From an uncultured Moraxella sp. (GTDB taxonomy: Bacteria > Pseudomonadota > Gammaproteobacteria > Pseudomonadales > Moraxellaceae): a DNA stretch of 6,064 bases. The DNA lies in assembly GCA_937889485.1 (NCBI GenBank), contig CALAPG010000021.1, forward strand, positions 1-6,064. The letters run 5' to 3'. The notes under the pieces are model-generated. The model did no database searches, was not told where the DNA came from, and saw nothing but the letters and a program-made list of their open reading frames with translations. Positions 1 to 5,707 of this stretch are shown piece by piece (the stretch's first letter is position 1; each line of letters starts with the position of its first letter). The translations under genes and the position numbers were made by a program.

Positions 1-589
1 CATAACAACTTGCACCTTTTGGGAAGCTATAATTAATGCCTTTAAAATAGTCACGATAATCATCTAAATCTGTGAAGATTCCCTGTACGGCTTTTGGTGC
101 GTTTTGACCTTTACCGCTCAAGTCAATAGGCGTAAAAGTCAGCGTTTCACTTAGATTGGTATTAGGATAAGTGACTTGTAGGGAGTTGCCATCAACCGCC
201 TTGATAAATGGTGCAAGCGTTTTAAGATTTTCTTTGTCCGCTAATTGGCTAAAATAACCCTTACCAATACGGTAGTCTGAATTTAAATTTTGGTATTGCC
301 CTAGATATTGTTGATAAGTAGGCGTACCAACCACAGTGGATATGGTTTCACTAGCAGTGCCATTGCCCAAAACATAGTCTAATCGTCCCCAACCGCTTTT
401 TGGCTGATTATCACCATGATAAATATCAAACACACTATAGTTTAATACGCCATTTTGGATAGGAGCATTTGCATTTGGGGGTGGATTAGACGTATCACCC
501 GCATTGCTAGTGTTATCATCCGAACCCCCACAAGCGGTTAATACCAAGGCTGTGCAAAGTATCGTTGATGTAAAGATGGATTGCTTCAT
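1..589 (-). CDS. Putative outer-membrane lipoprotein of unknown function, 3' end missing
   Basis: An open frame runs from ATG at 589-587 to the left contig edge without a stop. It gives 196 residues, and the C-terminus lies off the contig. The first 20 residues form a lipoprotein signal peptide: MKQ at the start, a hydrophobic core, and the lipobox L17-T-A-C20. Signal peptidase II would cut before Cys20, which would be lipidated. Gly-Gly-Ser follows the Cys, with no Asp at +2, so sorting to the outer membrane is expected. Residues 21-43 are a low-complexity linker rich in Asp, Asn, Ser, Gly and Pro. After it comes a soluble, Tyr/Gly/Asn-rich region (SVFDIYHGDNQ, SGWGRLDYVLGNG) that I do not recognise. 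A Shine-Dalgarno-like AAGGAAAA precedes the ATG. It lies 110 bases downstream of purE on the same strand with no terminator between, so read-through is possible, but a weak promoter is also visible. Lipoprotein call is firm; function unknown. Confidence 0.85.
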   Translation of the reverse strand, partial: MKQSIFTSTILCTALVLTACGGSDDNTSNAGDTSNPPPNANAPIQNGVLNYSVFDIYHGDNQPKSGWGRLDYVLGNGTASETISTVVGTPTYQQYLGQYQNLNSDYRIGKGYFSQLADKENLKTLAPFIKAVDGNSLQVTYPNTNLSETLTFTPIDLSGKGQNAPKAVQGIFTDLDDYRDYFKGINYSFPKGASCY

Positions 590-625
590 TTTTATTTTCC
601 TTTTTTAAATCAGCAAAAAAATAAG

Positions 626-654
626 TTAATACGACTAACCCATTCACCTCTTAA
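626..654 (-). promoter_or_regulatory. Weak candidate sigma70 promoter for the lipoprotein gene
   Basis: On the minus strand TTAAGA (654-649) and TATTAA (631-626) are separated by 17 bases. Each matches 4 of 6 consensus positions. The predicted start would leave a leader of about 30 nt before the ATG at 589. This is pattern matching in an AT-rich gap, so it is only a suggestion. Confidence 0.25.
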
Positions 655-699
655 CACCAATTTACCTTTGTGAAATATGAATTGACATTATTTTACAAT

Positions 700-1236
700 T
701 TAATCCATCATGCCAGGGGTTGGATTATCCAAAATCGTTTGGGTTTGTCTGGCGCGAAACGCGCTGATTTTTTGCCCCAAGGTATCATCACCAATTGCCA
801 GCATTTGGGTAGCAAGTAGTCCTGCATTGGCTGCCCCTGCCGCACCGATGGCAAGCGTACCCACTGCCACCCCTTTTGGCATTTGCACGATGGATAACAG
901 GCTATCCCAACCGCTCAGCATAGACGACTTGACAGGCACACCCAGTACAGGTAAATCCGTCTGAGATGCGCACATCCCAGGCAGATGCGCCGCGCCCCCT
1001 GCCCCTGCAATAATCACACACAGTCCGCGAGATTTGGCGGTTTTGGCATACTCAAATAGACGGTCGGGCGTGCGATGCGCCGATACCACTTCACATTCAA
1101 ACGGCACCCCAAACTCTGCCAGCATTTGCGCGGCATGCTGCATGGTGTCCCAGTCAGATTGACTGCCCATGATAATACCGACTTTTGCTTGACCTTGTGG
1201 CGATGGGATGGGGGGTGGTAAAGTGGCGTTTGACAT
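700..1236 (-). CDS. purE: N5-carboxyaminoimidazole ribonucleotide mutase (PurE, class I)
   Basis: PurE converts N5-CAIR to CAIR in cytoplasmic de novo purine synthesis, using the product of PurK. The 178-residue protein carries the family signatures in order: MGSQSDW (23-29) at the nucleotide-binding site, SAHRTP (52-57) with the catalytic His54, [12 protein letters not shown] (77-88), GVPV, and a late SIVQMP...GTLAIG...NAGL block. Length is close to the roughly 170 residues usual for bacterial PurE; the excess is a Pro-rich N-terminal stretch ([10 protein letters not shown]). I chose ATG at 1236-1234 because AAGGAA (1248-1243) sits 6 bases upstream. The frame stays open 21 codons further upstream to 1299, but that extension overlaps the terminator hairpin and looks non-coding. 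No purK adjoins it: the next gene downstream encodes a lipoprotein and the gene upstream is a bestrophin. Confidence 0.96.
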   Translation of the reverse strand: MSNATLPPPIPSPQGQAKVGIIMGSQSDWDTMQHAAQMLAEFGVPFECEVVSAHRTPDRLFEYAKTAKSRGLCVIIAGAGGAAHLPGMCASQTDLPVLGVPVKSSMLSGWDSLLSIVQMPKGVAVGTLAIGAAGAANAGLLATQMLAIGDDTLGQKISAFRARQTQTILDNPTPGMMD

Positions 1237-1242
1237 GCAAAA

Positions 1243-1248
1243 TTCCTT
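1243..1248 (-). promoter_or_regulatory. Ribosome binding site of purE
   Basis: AAGGAA on the minus strand lies 6 bases before ATG at 1236. It decides the start, favouring it over the in-frame upstream ATG at 1299-1297, which falls inside the terminator hairpin. Confidence 0.75.
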
Positions 1249-1272
1249 GTGCCGTCTCAAAATGAAACAATC

Positions 1273-1300
1273 AAAATAAAAAACGTGCAATAAATGCACG
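1273..1300 (-). terminator. Rho-independent terminator between the bestrophin gene and purE
   Basis: On the minus strand CGTGCA (1300-1295) and TGCACG (1289-1284) form a perfect 6-bp stem with a TTTAT loop, followed by TTTTTTATTTT (1283-1273). The stem begins 46 bases after the bestrophin stop codon, so it most simply ends the rhomboid-phosphatase-bestrophin transcript. It also lies between a good candidate promoter (1311-1340) and purE, so it could instead be a 5' leader hairpin of purE. Confidence 0.75.
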
Positions 1301-1310
1301 ACTAAGACTT

Positions 1311-1340
1311 AATATATCATGATTTTTTGTGATTGCACAA
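1311..1340 (-). promoter_or_regulatory. purE: Candidate extended -10 promoter for purE
   Basis: On the minus strand an extended -10, TGATATATT (1319-1311), has a -10 hexamer matching 5 of 6 consensus positions. It is preceded 18 bases upstream by TTGTGC (1340-1335), which keeps the TTG of the -35. The predicted start near 1303 would put the hairpin at 1284-1300 at the very 5' end of the purE mRNA. No PurR-like operator of the E. coli type was seen. Confidence 0.4.
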
Positions 1341-1346
1341 CAAAAT

Positions 1347-2261
1347 CTAAAGTACCACATTGTGTGGTAAAACTGCCTTATTTTCGCGGGCAAATTGCTG
1401 CTCACTTAGCATGGCAAGCTGGGTTTCGATGGTGTCGCACATCATGCCAAGCGGCAGTTCGTTCTCACCCATACCAAAGGGCTCGCTAATTTCATCCACA
1501 ATTTCATTGAGTGCCATAAAGGTGTAGCCGATAAACGCCACCAAAAACGGCGTGACCCAACCAATGGTATTGCCCAGTCCAAACGGCAGCATAAAGCAAT
1601 ACAAATACACCGTGCGATGCAGCAGCACAAAGTAAGCAAACGGTATTGGCGTATTATTGATGCGCTCACAGCCTGCTTGGATATGGGCAATCTCGCCAAC
1701 CGAGGTATCAAGGCTTTGCCACTGCCACGCGCTTATTTGCTGCCGCTTTTCCCAATCAGCAATCGTTTGCCCCATCCATTGGGTCAGCATCAGCGCATTA
1801 AACGGCTGACCGATAAAAAAATCCTGCTCATTATCTGACAAAATGCGCTGCAAGTTATGGGTGGTATCTTCGCCACGCAGCTGGTGGCGCAGACAATGCA
1901 CAAAGGCAATGTGATGGCGTATAAACGCTTGTTTGTCTACCAAACTAACATTGTGCAAAGCCATAACTTGCCGCGCCACATTGCGGCTTAGCCACACCAG
2001 TGTGCCCCACAGTTTGCGCCCTTCCCAAAACCTATCATACGCCGCATTGTTACAAAACCCATGAAAAATCGCCAATGAGATACCCAACAAGGCAAAAACC
2101 GAGGGATTGAGCGGAATGGGGTGGCTAGCAATGTGAGTTTGGTACCAATAAATGAGCGAGGAAAAAATAAACAATAAAACTTGGGGAATAATTAACCGCT
2201 TAAAATACGAGCCTTGCATCACAAATAACAGTTTAAATGGCTCAATCGGACGTCTAATCAT
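1347..2261 (-). CDS. Bestrophin-family anion channel (YneE/UPF0187-like)
   Basis: This 304-residue protein belongs to the bacterial bestrophin family, pentameric inner-membrane ion channels. The N-terminus (MIRRPIEPFKLLF...GS) is typical. A first membrane segment spans about residues 22-41 and a pore helix lies near 53-70. The family block GF-NNAAYDRFWEGRKLWG follows (68-86), and later come PIPFAYFVLLHRTVYLY and LPFGLG (205-230), a TPFLVAFIGYTF helix, and the closing EISEPFG...ENELPLGMMCDTIE (258-279). Neck positions I61, I65 and F69 match the constriction residues I recall for the Klebsiella channel. Cys70 replaces the usual Arg of the GFRN motif. I chose ATG at 2261-2259 because family members start close to it; a GTG three codons upstream (2270) is possible, and neither has a clear Shine-Dalgarno. 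The gap to the phosphatase stop is 45 bases, suggesting one operon. Ion selectivity cannot be read from sequence. Confidence 0.92.
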   Translation of the reverse strand: MIRRPIEPFKLLFVMQGSYFKRLIIPQVLLFIFSSLIYWYQTHIASHPIPLNPSVFALLGISLAIFHGFCNNAAYDRFWEGRKLWGTLVWLSRNVARQVMALHNVSLVDKQAFIRHHIAFVHCLRHQLRGEDTTHNLQRILSDNEQDFFIGQPFNALMLTQWMGQTIADWEKRQQISAWQWQSLDTSVGEIAHIQAGCERINNTPIPFAYFVLLHRTVYLYCFMLPFGLGNTIGWVTPFLVAFIGYTFMALNEIVDEISEPFGMGENELPLGMMCDTIETQLAMLSEQQFARENKAVLPHNVVL

Positions 2262-2306
2262 GAAGAACACTTATAAACAACAAGTCATTGAAAAATAAAT
2301 AAAAAA

Positions 2307-3251
2307 CTAACAAACAAACTGCACAAAATTATCCGCCGAAATCACAGGATTATCACTATCAAACTGATACGCAGTGAGATAACCATCTTTGGCGGCGGAA
2401 TAATCCACGCAAACCACTTGCGCAGACAATGGCTCAGGCGTACCTGTCAACCAGTAATGCCCAACAAACACTGGCTTTTCGGTGGTTAAGCGAAAGTCTA
2501 TCTTATCGGCAAGGGTATCGGCAGGAATACTCAACAGCTCTGAATGACTGGCTCTAGCAATATGGTGAATCGGTTGATGCGATAGCTGATGTTGCCACCA
2601 TTTGACTCGCATTTTTTCCCGTTTGGTGCCTTCTTTATCATGAAAAAATAGCCCATGTGGCAGCGGCACTTCCACACCTTTGAGCAAGCGTTCTAATGCT
2701 TCAAACGCTTCTGTCCCCTCATACGATGTCAGCTGCAATGCGTTTTGGGTTAAACAGTTATCAACGGTTAATAGCGGCTGCACAACTGCCATGGCATTGC
2801 CGTCCCAACACGCATGGATAAAACACGCCTTATCTAGCTCAAGCCACAGCGGCAACTCATACAGGCGTTTGAGCCAAAACTGATGGAGCGGCGTGCCGAA
2901 ACCGACTTCATCCATAAAGGCTTGATGCTGCATCACATTGCTAGGTTTGTCATGCGTGCGCAGATATTTGCCCTCAAAGCCTTGTCGCGGGTCTAACGTG
3001 GCAAATGCCAACGCGTTGTATTCATGATTGCCCATCACCGCGAGCGCTGCGCCTGCATCTAGCATAGCAAAAACTATTTCAAGAGTGGCAATCTGCTGGC
3101 GACCCCGATCAATCAAATCGCCAATGAAAACCGCTTGATGATTGGCAGGTGGCTCAAAAAACCTACCATTATGCACATAACCTAGCTCAGTAAGTAAACC
3201 AACCAATTTATCCGCTTGCCCATGCACATCACCAATCACATCATAAATCAT
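2307..3251 (-). CDS. PPP-like metallophosphatase (calcineurin-like phosphoesterase)
   Basis: The 314-residue soluble protein has the complete metal-binding set of the PPP phosphatase fold: GDVHG (7-11; Asp8, His10), GDLIDRG (44-50; Asp45), GNHE (74-77; Asn75, His76), then His146 in FIHACWD and His265 in VFVGHYW. These residues normally hold two divalent metals for hydrolysis of phosphomonoesters or dinucleotide polyphosphates. Relatives include Ser/Thr protein phosphatases and ApaH-type Ap4A hydrolases. The long insert between residues 150 and 260 differs from what I recall of ApaH, so I leave the substrate open. There is no signal peptide, so it should be cytoplasmic. ATG at 3251-3249 is preceded by AAGGAAA (3263-3257) at good spacing. 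It starts 20 bases after the rhomboid stop, and bestrophin follows 45 bases after its own stop, consistent with co-transcription. Confidence 0.93.
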   Translation of the reverse strand: MIYDVIGDVHGQADKLVGLLTELGYVHNGRFFEPPANHQAVFIGDLIDRGRQQIATLEIVFAMLDAGAALAVMGNHEYNALAFATLDPRQGFEGKYLRTHDKPSNVMQHQAFMDEVGFGTPLHQFWLKRLYELPLWLELDKACFIHACWDGNAMAVVQPLLTVDNCLTQNALQLTSYEGTEAFEALERLLKGVEVPLPHGLFFHDKEGTKREKMRVKWWQHQLSHQPIHHIARASHSELLSIPADTLADKIDFRLTTEKPVFVGHYWLTGTPEPLSAQVVCVDYSAAKDGYLTAYQFDSDNPVISADNFVQFVC

Positions 3252-3271
3252 ACCGATTTCCTTAAAAAAAA

Positions 3272-3901
3272 TTAGCCGCCCATACCCAAAAAGCGTGGGT
3301 GCATCAACGCATTAAAAAAATGCGGCACAATCGCAGGCTCTACCAAAATGGTAGCAAGCATGCCAAAAATCGCGCCCACCAAATGGGCAGAATGATTGAT
3401 ACCGCCACGCCCTTGCCCGTCTGCCCACACACTATAACCCACATACAATGCGGCAAAAATAATCGCAGGCACAGGAATAAAAAATACCAGCAAAGTGCTC
3501 CAAGGGTTCATCAACACATAACTAAAAACCACCGCCGACACCGCACCTGAGGCGCCAAGGCTGCTATAACGCGGGTTGTTTTTTTGTTTGAGATAAGTGG
3601 GAATAATCGCCACCACCAACGCCGCCAAATAAAACAACACAAAACCCATGCTACCAAGCTTTGCCATAAACAACCCTTGCACCGCGCCACCAAACGAGTA
3701 CAACGTAAACATATTAAAGAATAAATGCATCCCATCGGCATGGATAAAGCCGTGGGTGACAAAGCGGTCAACCTGCCCACGCTGAATGGCAGGCGGATAA
3801 AAAATCAACCGCTGCATCAGCTGTGGTGATTGCCACGCCAACAAACTGACCACCACAGTAATCAGCACCAAAAAAAGAGTGTGGTTATAAAAAAGTGACA
3901 T
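3272..3901 (-). CDS. Rhomboid family intramembrane serine protease
   Basis: A 209-residue polytopic membrane protein with about six hydrophobic segments, the size of a minimal bacterial rhomboid. These enzymes cut substrate transmembrane helices inside the inner membrane. The catalytic dyad is visible: Ser118 in GASGA (116-120) and His173 in NHSAHLVGAIFG (169-180). The H-x-x-x-N oxyanion-side motif is HLFFN (59-63), within the conserved stretch FVTHGFIHADGMHLFFNMF. The active-site residues appear intact, so it is probably active and not an iRhom-like pseudoprotease. Substrates cannot be inferred. ATG at 3901-3899 is preceded by a G-rich but poor Shine-Dalgarno (GGGGCG). It is the first gene of a predicted minus-strand operon with the phosphatase and bestrophin genes, and diverges from the OmpA-domain gene. 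Confidence 0.95.
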   Translation of the reverse strand: MSLFYNHTLFLVLITVVVSLLAWQSPQLMQRLIFYPPAIQRGQVDRFVTHGFIHADGMHLFFNMFTLYSFGGAVQGLFMAKLGSMGFVLFYLAALVVAIIPTYLKQKNNPRYSSLGASGAVSAVVFSYVLMNPWSTLLVFFIPVPAIIFAALYVGYSVWADGQGRGGINHSAHLVGAIFGMLATILVEPAIVPHFFNALMHPRFLGMGG

Positions 3902-3966
3902 AATCGCCCCAGTTGCTCGCTGCGCAAATGCACAAACAAAATAGTTTTACATGGTTGCCAAAATTG

Positions 3967-3978
3967 TTACTACAGTAA
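3967..3978. repeat. 12-base dyad overlapping the rhomboid promoter -10, possible operator
   Basis: TTACTACAGTAA has 5-base arms (TTACT and AGTAA) around a 2-base centre. It overlaps the predicted -10 element (3977-3972) of the minus-strand operon, the usual place for a repressor site. The regulator is unknown and short dyads occur by chance in AT-rich DNA. Confidence 0.35.
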
Positions 3979-4000
3979 ATGGGTATCGCCAAACAGTCAA
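3972..4000 (-). promoter_or_regulatory. Candidate sigma70 promoter of the rhomboid-phosphatase-bestrophin unit
   Basis: On the minus strand TTGACT (4000-3995, 5 of 6 to consensus) is followed after exactly 17 bases by TACTGT (3977-3972). The -10 matches only 3 of 6, but these are the three most conserved positions (T, A and final T). A start near 3965 would give a leader of about 64 nt. A 12-base dyad (3967-3978) overlaps the -10. Confidence 0.4.
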
Positions 4001-4251
4001 TCCTAACCATGCAATCTTTGTCACTATTCTTGACAGCCATCGTACCCACAAAGCCGCCTCCGCACGGTTGACGCTCCCAAGTAGGTGACCGCCCAAACTC
4101 CCTTAGCTGAGCTTTCGCTTCCCCTCGCTGTTTACGCCTTTTTTACACTAGTAAAAAAACTATGCGCCCCAGTAACACAATATTTACGCAATCGTTACCG
4201 TAACATAACTGAAGGACTGCGTGTTTTAGTTTACTTTATTATTAAAGCGAT

Positions 4252-4316
4252 CGTCACTGTTACCATGCATTTTATAGCCTCAGGCAACAAACTGCCCATT
4301 ATAAAAGCCAGTGACG
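4252..4316. repeat. Nested inverted repeats that could fold into a long stem-loop
   Basis: Three nested complementary pairs are seen: CGTCACTG (4252-4259) with CAGTGACG (4309-4316), TTTTATA (4270-4276) with TATAAAA (4300-4306), and GGCA (4283-4286) with TGCC (4293-4296) around an ACAAAC loop. Internal loops separate the three stems. There is no T-tract directly after it, so it is not a standard terminator. It may be an RNA structure in a leader or small RNA, or a DNA-level regulatory element. Confidence 0.45.
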
Positions 4317-4420
4317 CAAGCTAAGAGCAGCCCCCAACAATCATGAAGATTTTTTTAATAATAACCCTGCTAATATTTTTAGACCATTGAGATAACAGGC
4401 ACAGACAATAGCACGCCTTT

Positions 4421-4451
4421 TTACTCGGCAAGAACAAGATTGTTGGATAAT
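4421..4451 (+). promoter_or_regulatory. Weak candidate promoter for the OmpA-domain gene
   Basis: GATAAT (4446-4451) matches the -10 consensus at 5 of 6 positions. The nearest -35-like hexamer, TTACTC (4421-4426), is poor and the 19-base spacing is long. The leader would be only about 20 nt. A promoter further upstream in the AT-rich tract is equally possible. Confidence 0.25.
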
Positions 4452-4463
4452 TTTTATACCATT

Positions 4464-4470
4464 GGAGGAG
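4464..4470 (+). promoter_or_regulatory. Strong ribosome binding site of the OmpA-domain gene
   Basis: GGAGGAG is a near-perfect Shine-Dalgarno placed 6 bases before ATG at 4477. It fixes the start there and rules out the in-frame TTG at 4462, which would place the site within or beside the coding region. It is the strongest ribosome binding site in the window and suggests abundant translation. Confidence 0.9.
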
Positions 4471-4476
4471 AAAAAC

Positions 4477-5652
4477 ATGAATATTATAGAACACTTGACC
4501 CGTACGGTAACGCCAATTTTGCTTAACAACAGTACCGATGCCAACCGCTCATCTTTGCTAGAAAAGCTATACGCAATTTTGGTGGCGCGCTTTGCCGATG
4601 GTCATGTTTATAACGGCTTTGCCAGTGCCACCATCGCAGATAACGACACTGGATTTTTTGATCGATTGCTGCCAGATGCCAGCCACCGCACCACACTGGT
4701 TCAAGAGTTATCAAAACATTACAGCGTGCCTGAACAAGAAACCCAGTCATTGGTGAGCCGCGCTGCGCCCTTAGTGCTACGTGAGCTACGTACCTTGGCA
4801 GGCAACACCCCTGTTAATACATTCTTGGGTAGCCACCTTTCGTCTGTGGCATCCGTTATCCCTGCGTGGGCGTATACGTTTATCCCTGCTAGCGTGCTTG
4901 GTCTGATGAACATCAACGCTGCAGGCACCGCCCCTGTGGTAAAAACTACTACCCGCACCGAGGAACATTTGGTTGCTACCCCCAAGGAAGACAACGGTGG
5001 GCTCATGAAAACCCTATTACCCATCATCGGGCTACTAATTTTGGGTGCATTGGCTTGGGCACTACTCAAATCATGTAACAAAACTGAGCCTGTGGCTACA
5101 CCCGTGGTGGCGTCTGCACCTGCCTCTACCACAGACGTTACGGCATCTAGCAGCACAGCAACTGTAGTGGCTTCAACCGTTACCATTGATACCAACACCA
5201 ATACGGTTGCCAGTATGCCCACTGCCTCAGTGGCAGCGGTTAACACCACTGATACTTTGACAACTATTTCAACTACTGAGCCTTCTGTGGTATTTGAAAA
5301 CGGACGTTTGAGCTTCTACTTTGTCACAGGCAAAGCAGACGTTGCAGGCAATGCTAAAGAAAAAGCCAATGATATTTTGGAAGCCGCCAAACAAGGCAAA
5401 AAAATCGGTATTAGTGGCTACACAGATAGCACAGGTAACGCTGCCCTCAATGCTAAGTTAGCAAAAGAGCGTGCCCAAGCGGTTAAATCATTCTTGGTAG
5501 CCAACGGCGTACCTGCCTCACAGCTTGAACTACGCAAGCCTGAAGATACCGTAGGCGCTGCTGGTAAAGATCAAGAGGGTCGCCGCGTTGATGCCTACAT
5601 TGTAGATGACAATGCCATTCCTGTAAGCGTGGTGGCAAGCCCTGCCCAATAA
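4477..5652 (+). CDS. Membrane-anchored OmpA-family peptidoglycan-binding protein with cytoplasmic N-terminal domain
   Basis: The 391-residue protein has four parts. Residues 1-150 are a soluble, mainly helical domain without a signal peptide; its pattern (APLVLRELRTL, LSSVASVIPAW) recalls DUF937/YidB-like proteins, which is inference. Residues 178-197 are a single transmembrane helix (LPIIGLLILGALAWALL). Residues 203-270 are a Thr/Ser/Ala/Val-rich linker. Residues 271-378 are an OmpA C-terminal domain with GYTDSTG (314-320), N325, ERA (331-333) and QEGRRVDAYI (366-375). Asp317 and Arg332 are 15 residues apart, like the peptidoglycan-binding Asp271/Arg286 pair of OmpA, so wall binding should be intact. 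The expected topology is N-terminus in the cytoplasm and OmpA domain in the periplasm, resembling MotB more than a beta-barrel porin. It is transcribed alone, diverging from the rhomboid gene, and ends at a strong terminator. Role in wall anchoring or envelope integrity is inferred. Confidence 0.93.
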   Translation: MNIIEHLTRTVTPILLNNSTDANRSSLLEKLYAILVARFADGHVYNGFASATIADNDTGFFDRLLPDASHRTTLVQELSKHYSVPEQETQSLVSRAAPLVLRELRTLAGNTPVNTFLGSHLSSVASVIPAWAYTFIPASVLGLMNINAAGTAPVVKTTTRTEEHLVATPKEDNGGLMKTLLPIIGLLILGALAWALLKSCNKTEPVATPVVASAPASTTDVTASSSTATVVASTVTIDTNTNTVASMPTASVAAVNTTDTLTTISTTEPSVVFENGRLSFYFVTGKADVAGNAKEKANDILEAAKQGKKIGISGYTDSTGNAALNAKLAKERAQAVKSFLVANGVPASQLELRKPEDTVGAAGKDQEGRRVDAYIVDDNAIPVSVVASPAQ

Positions 5653-5679
5653 TCGGTGGTGCACGTGCCAGCCCTTACC

Positions 5680-5707
5680 AAAAATCCTGCCACGGGCAGG
5701 ATTTTTT
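5680..5707. terminator. Bidirectional rho-independent terminator between convergent genes
   Basis: AAAAATCCTGCC (5680-5691) and GGCAGGATTTTT (5695-5706) form a perfect 12-bp stem with an ACG loop. An A-tract leads in and a T-tract leads out on either strand. It starts 27 bases after the OmpA-domain stop. Its right arm overlaps the TAA stop (5708-5706) of the Ubi hydroxylase gene, so the same hairpin serves both genes. Confidence 0.92.

Larger units (their letters stand above)
3902..4476. other. Divergent intergenic region of 575 bases without a convincing gene
   Basis: It lies between the rhomboid gene (minus) and the OmpA-domain gene (plus) and should hold the control regions of both. Visible elements are a candidate minus-strand promoter (3972-4000), the dyad TTACTACAGTAA (3967-3978), the dyad GTTACCGTAAC (4194-4204), the small inverted repeat CTTTATTATTAAAG (4234-4247), a nested set of inverted repeats (4252-4316), and an AT-rich tract before a strong ribosome binding site. 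An open frame from a GTG at 4085 to 4324 lacks coding evidence. A small RNA cannot be excluded. Confidence 0.7.

Noticed and set aside
710..964. Plus-strand open frame opposite purE, with similar ones opposite the other genes
   Set aside because: These are antisense or other-frame shadows of well-supported coding regions, with no ribosome binding site or recognisable protein features.
1237..1299. N-terminal extension of PurE to the ATG at 1299
   Set aside because: The extension translates the terminator hairpin and its T-tract, has no family similarity, and the internal ATG at 1236 has a well-placed AAGGAA.
3264..3300. Terminator between the rhomboid and phosphatase genes (T8 run after the rhomboid stop)
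   Set aside because: The only nearby stem is 5 bp (ACCCA/TGGGT), lies inside the coding end and is more than 10 bases from the T-run. The 20-base gap and good ribosome binding site favour co-transcription.
4030..4035. Perfect -35 hexamer TTGACA on the plus strand
   Set aside because: No -10-like hexamer is found 16-19 bases downstream, and the sequence there is GC-rich. The similar TTGACG at 4068-4073 has the same problem.
4085..4324. Plus-strand open frame of 79 codons starting with GTG
   Set aside because: No Shine-Dalgarno precedes it, the start codon is weak, the residue pattern resembles no family I know, and it spans the dyads and nested repeats of the intergenic region. Most likely chance.
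5065..5076. Cys200 after the transmembrane helix of the OmpA-domain protein as a lipobox
   Set aside because: The preceding residues are Leu-Lys-Ser with a charged Lys at -2, and the site is 200 residues from the N-terminus, so signal peptidase II processing is implausible.
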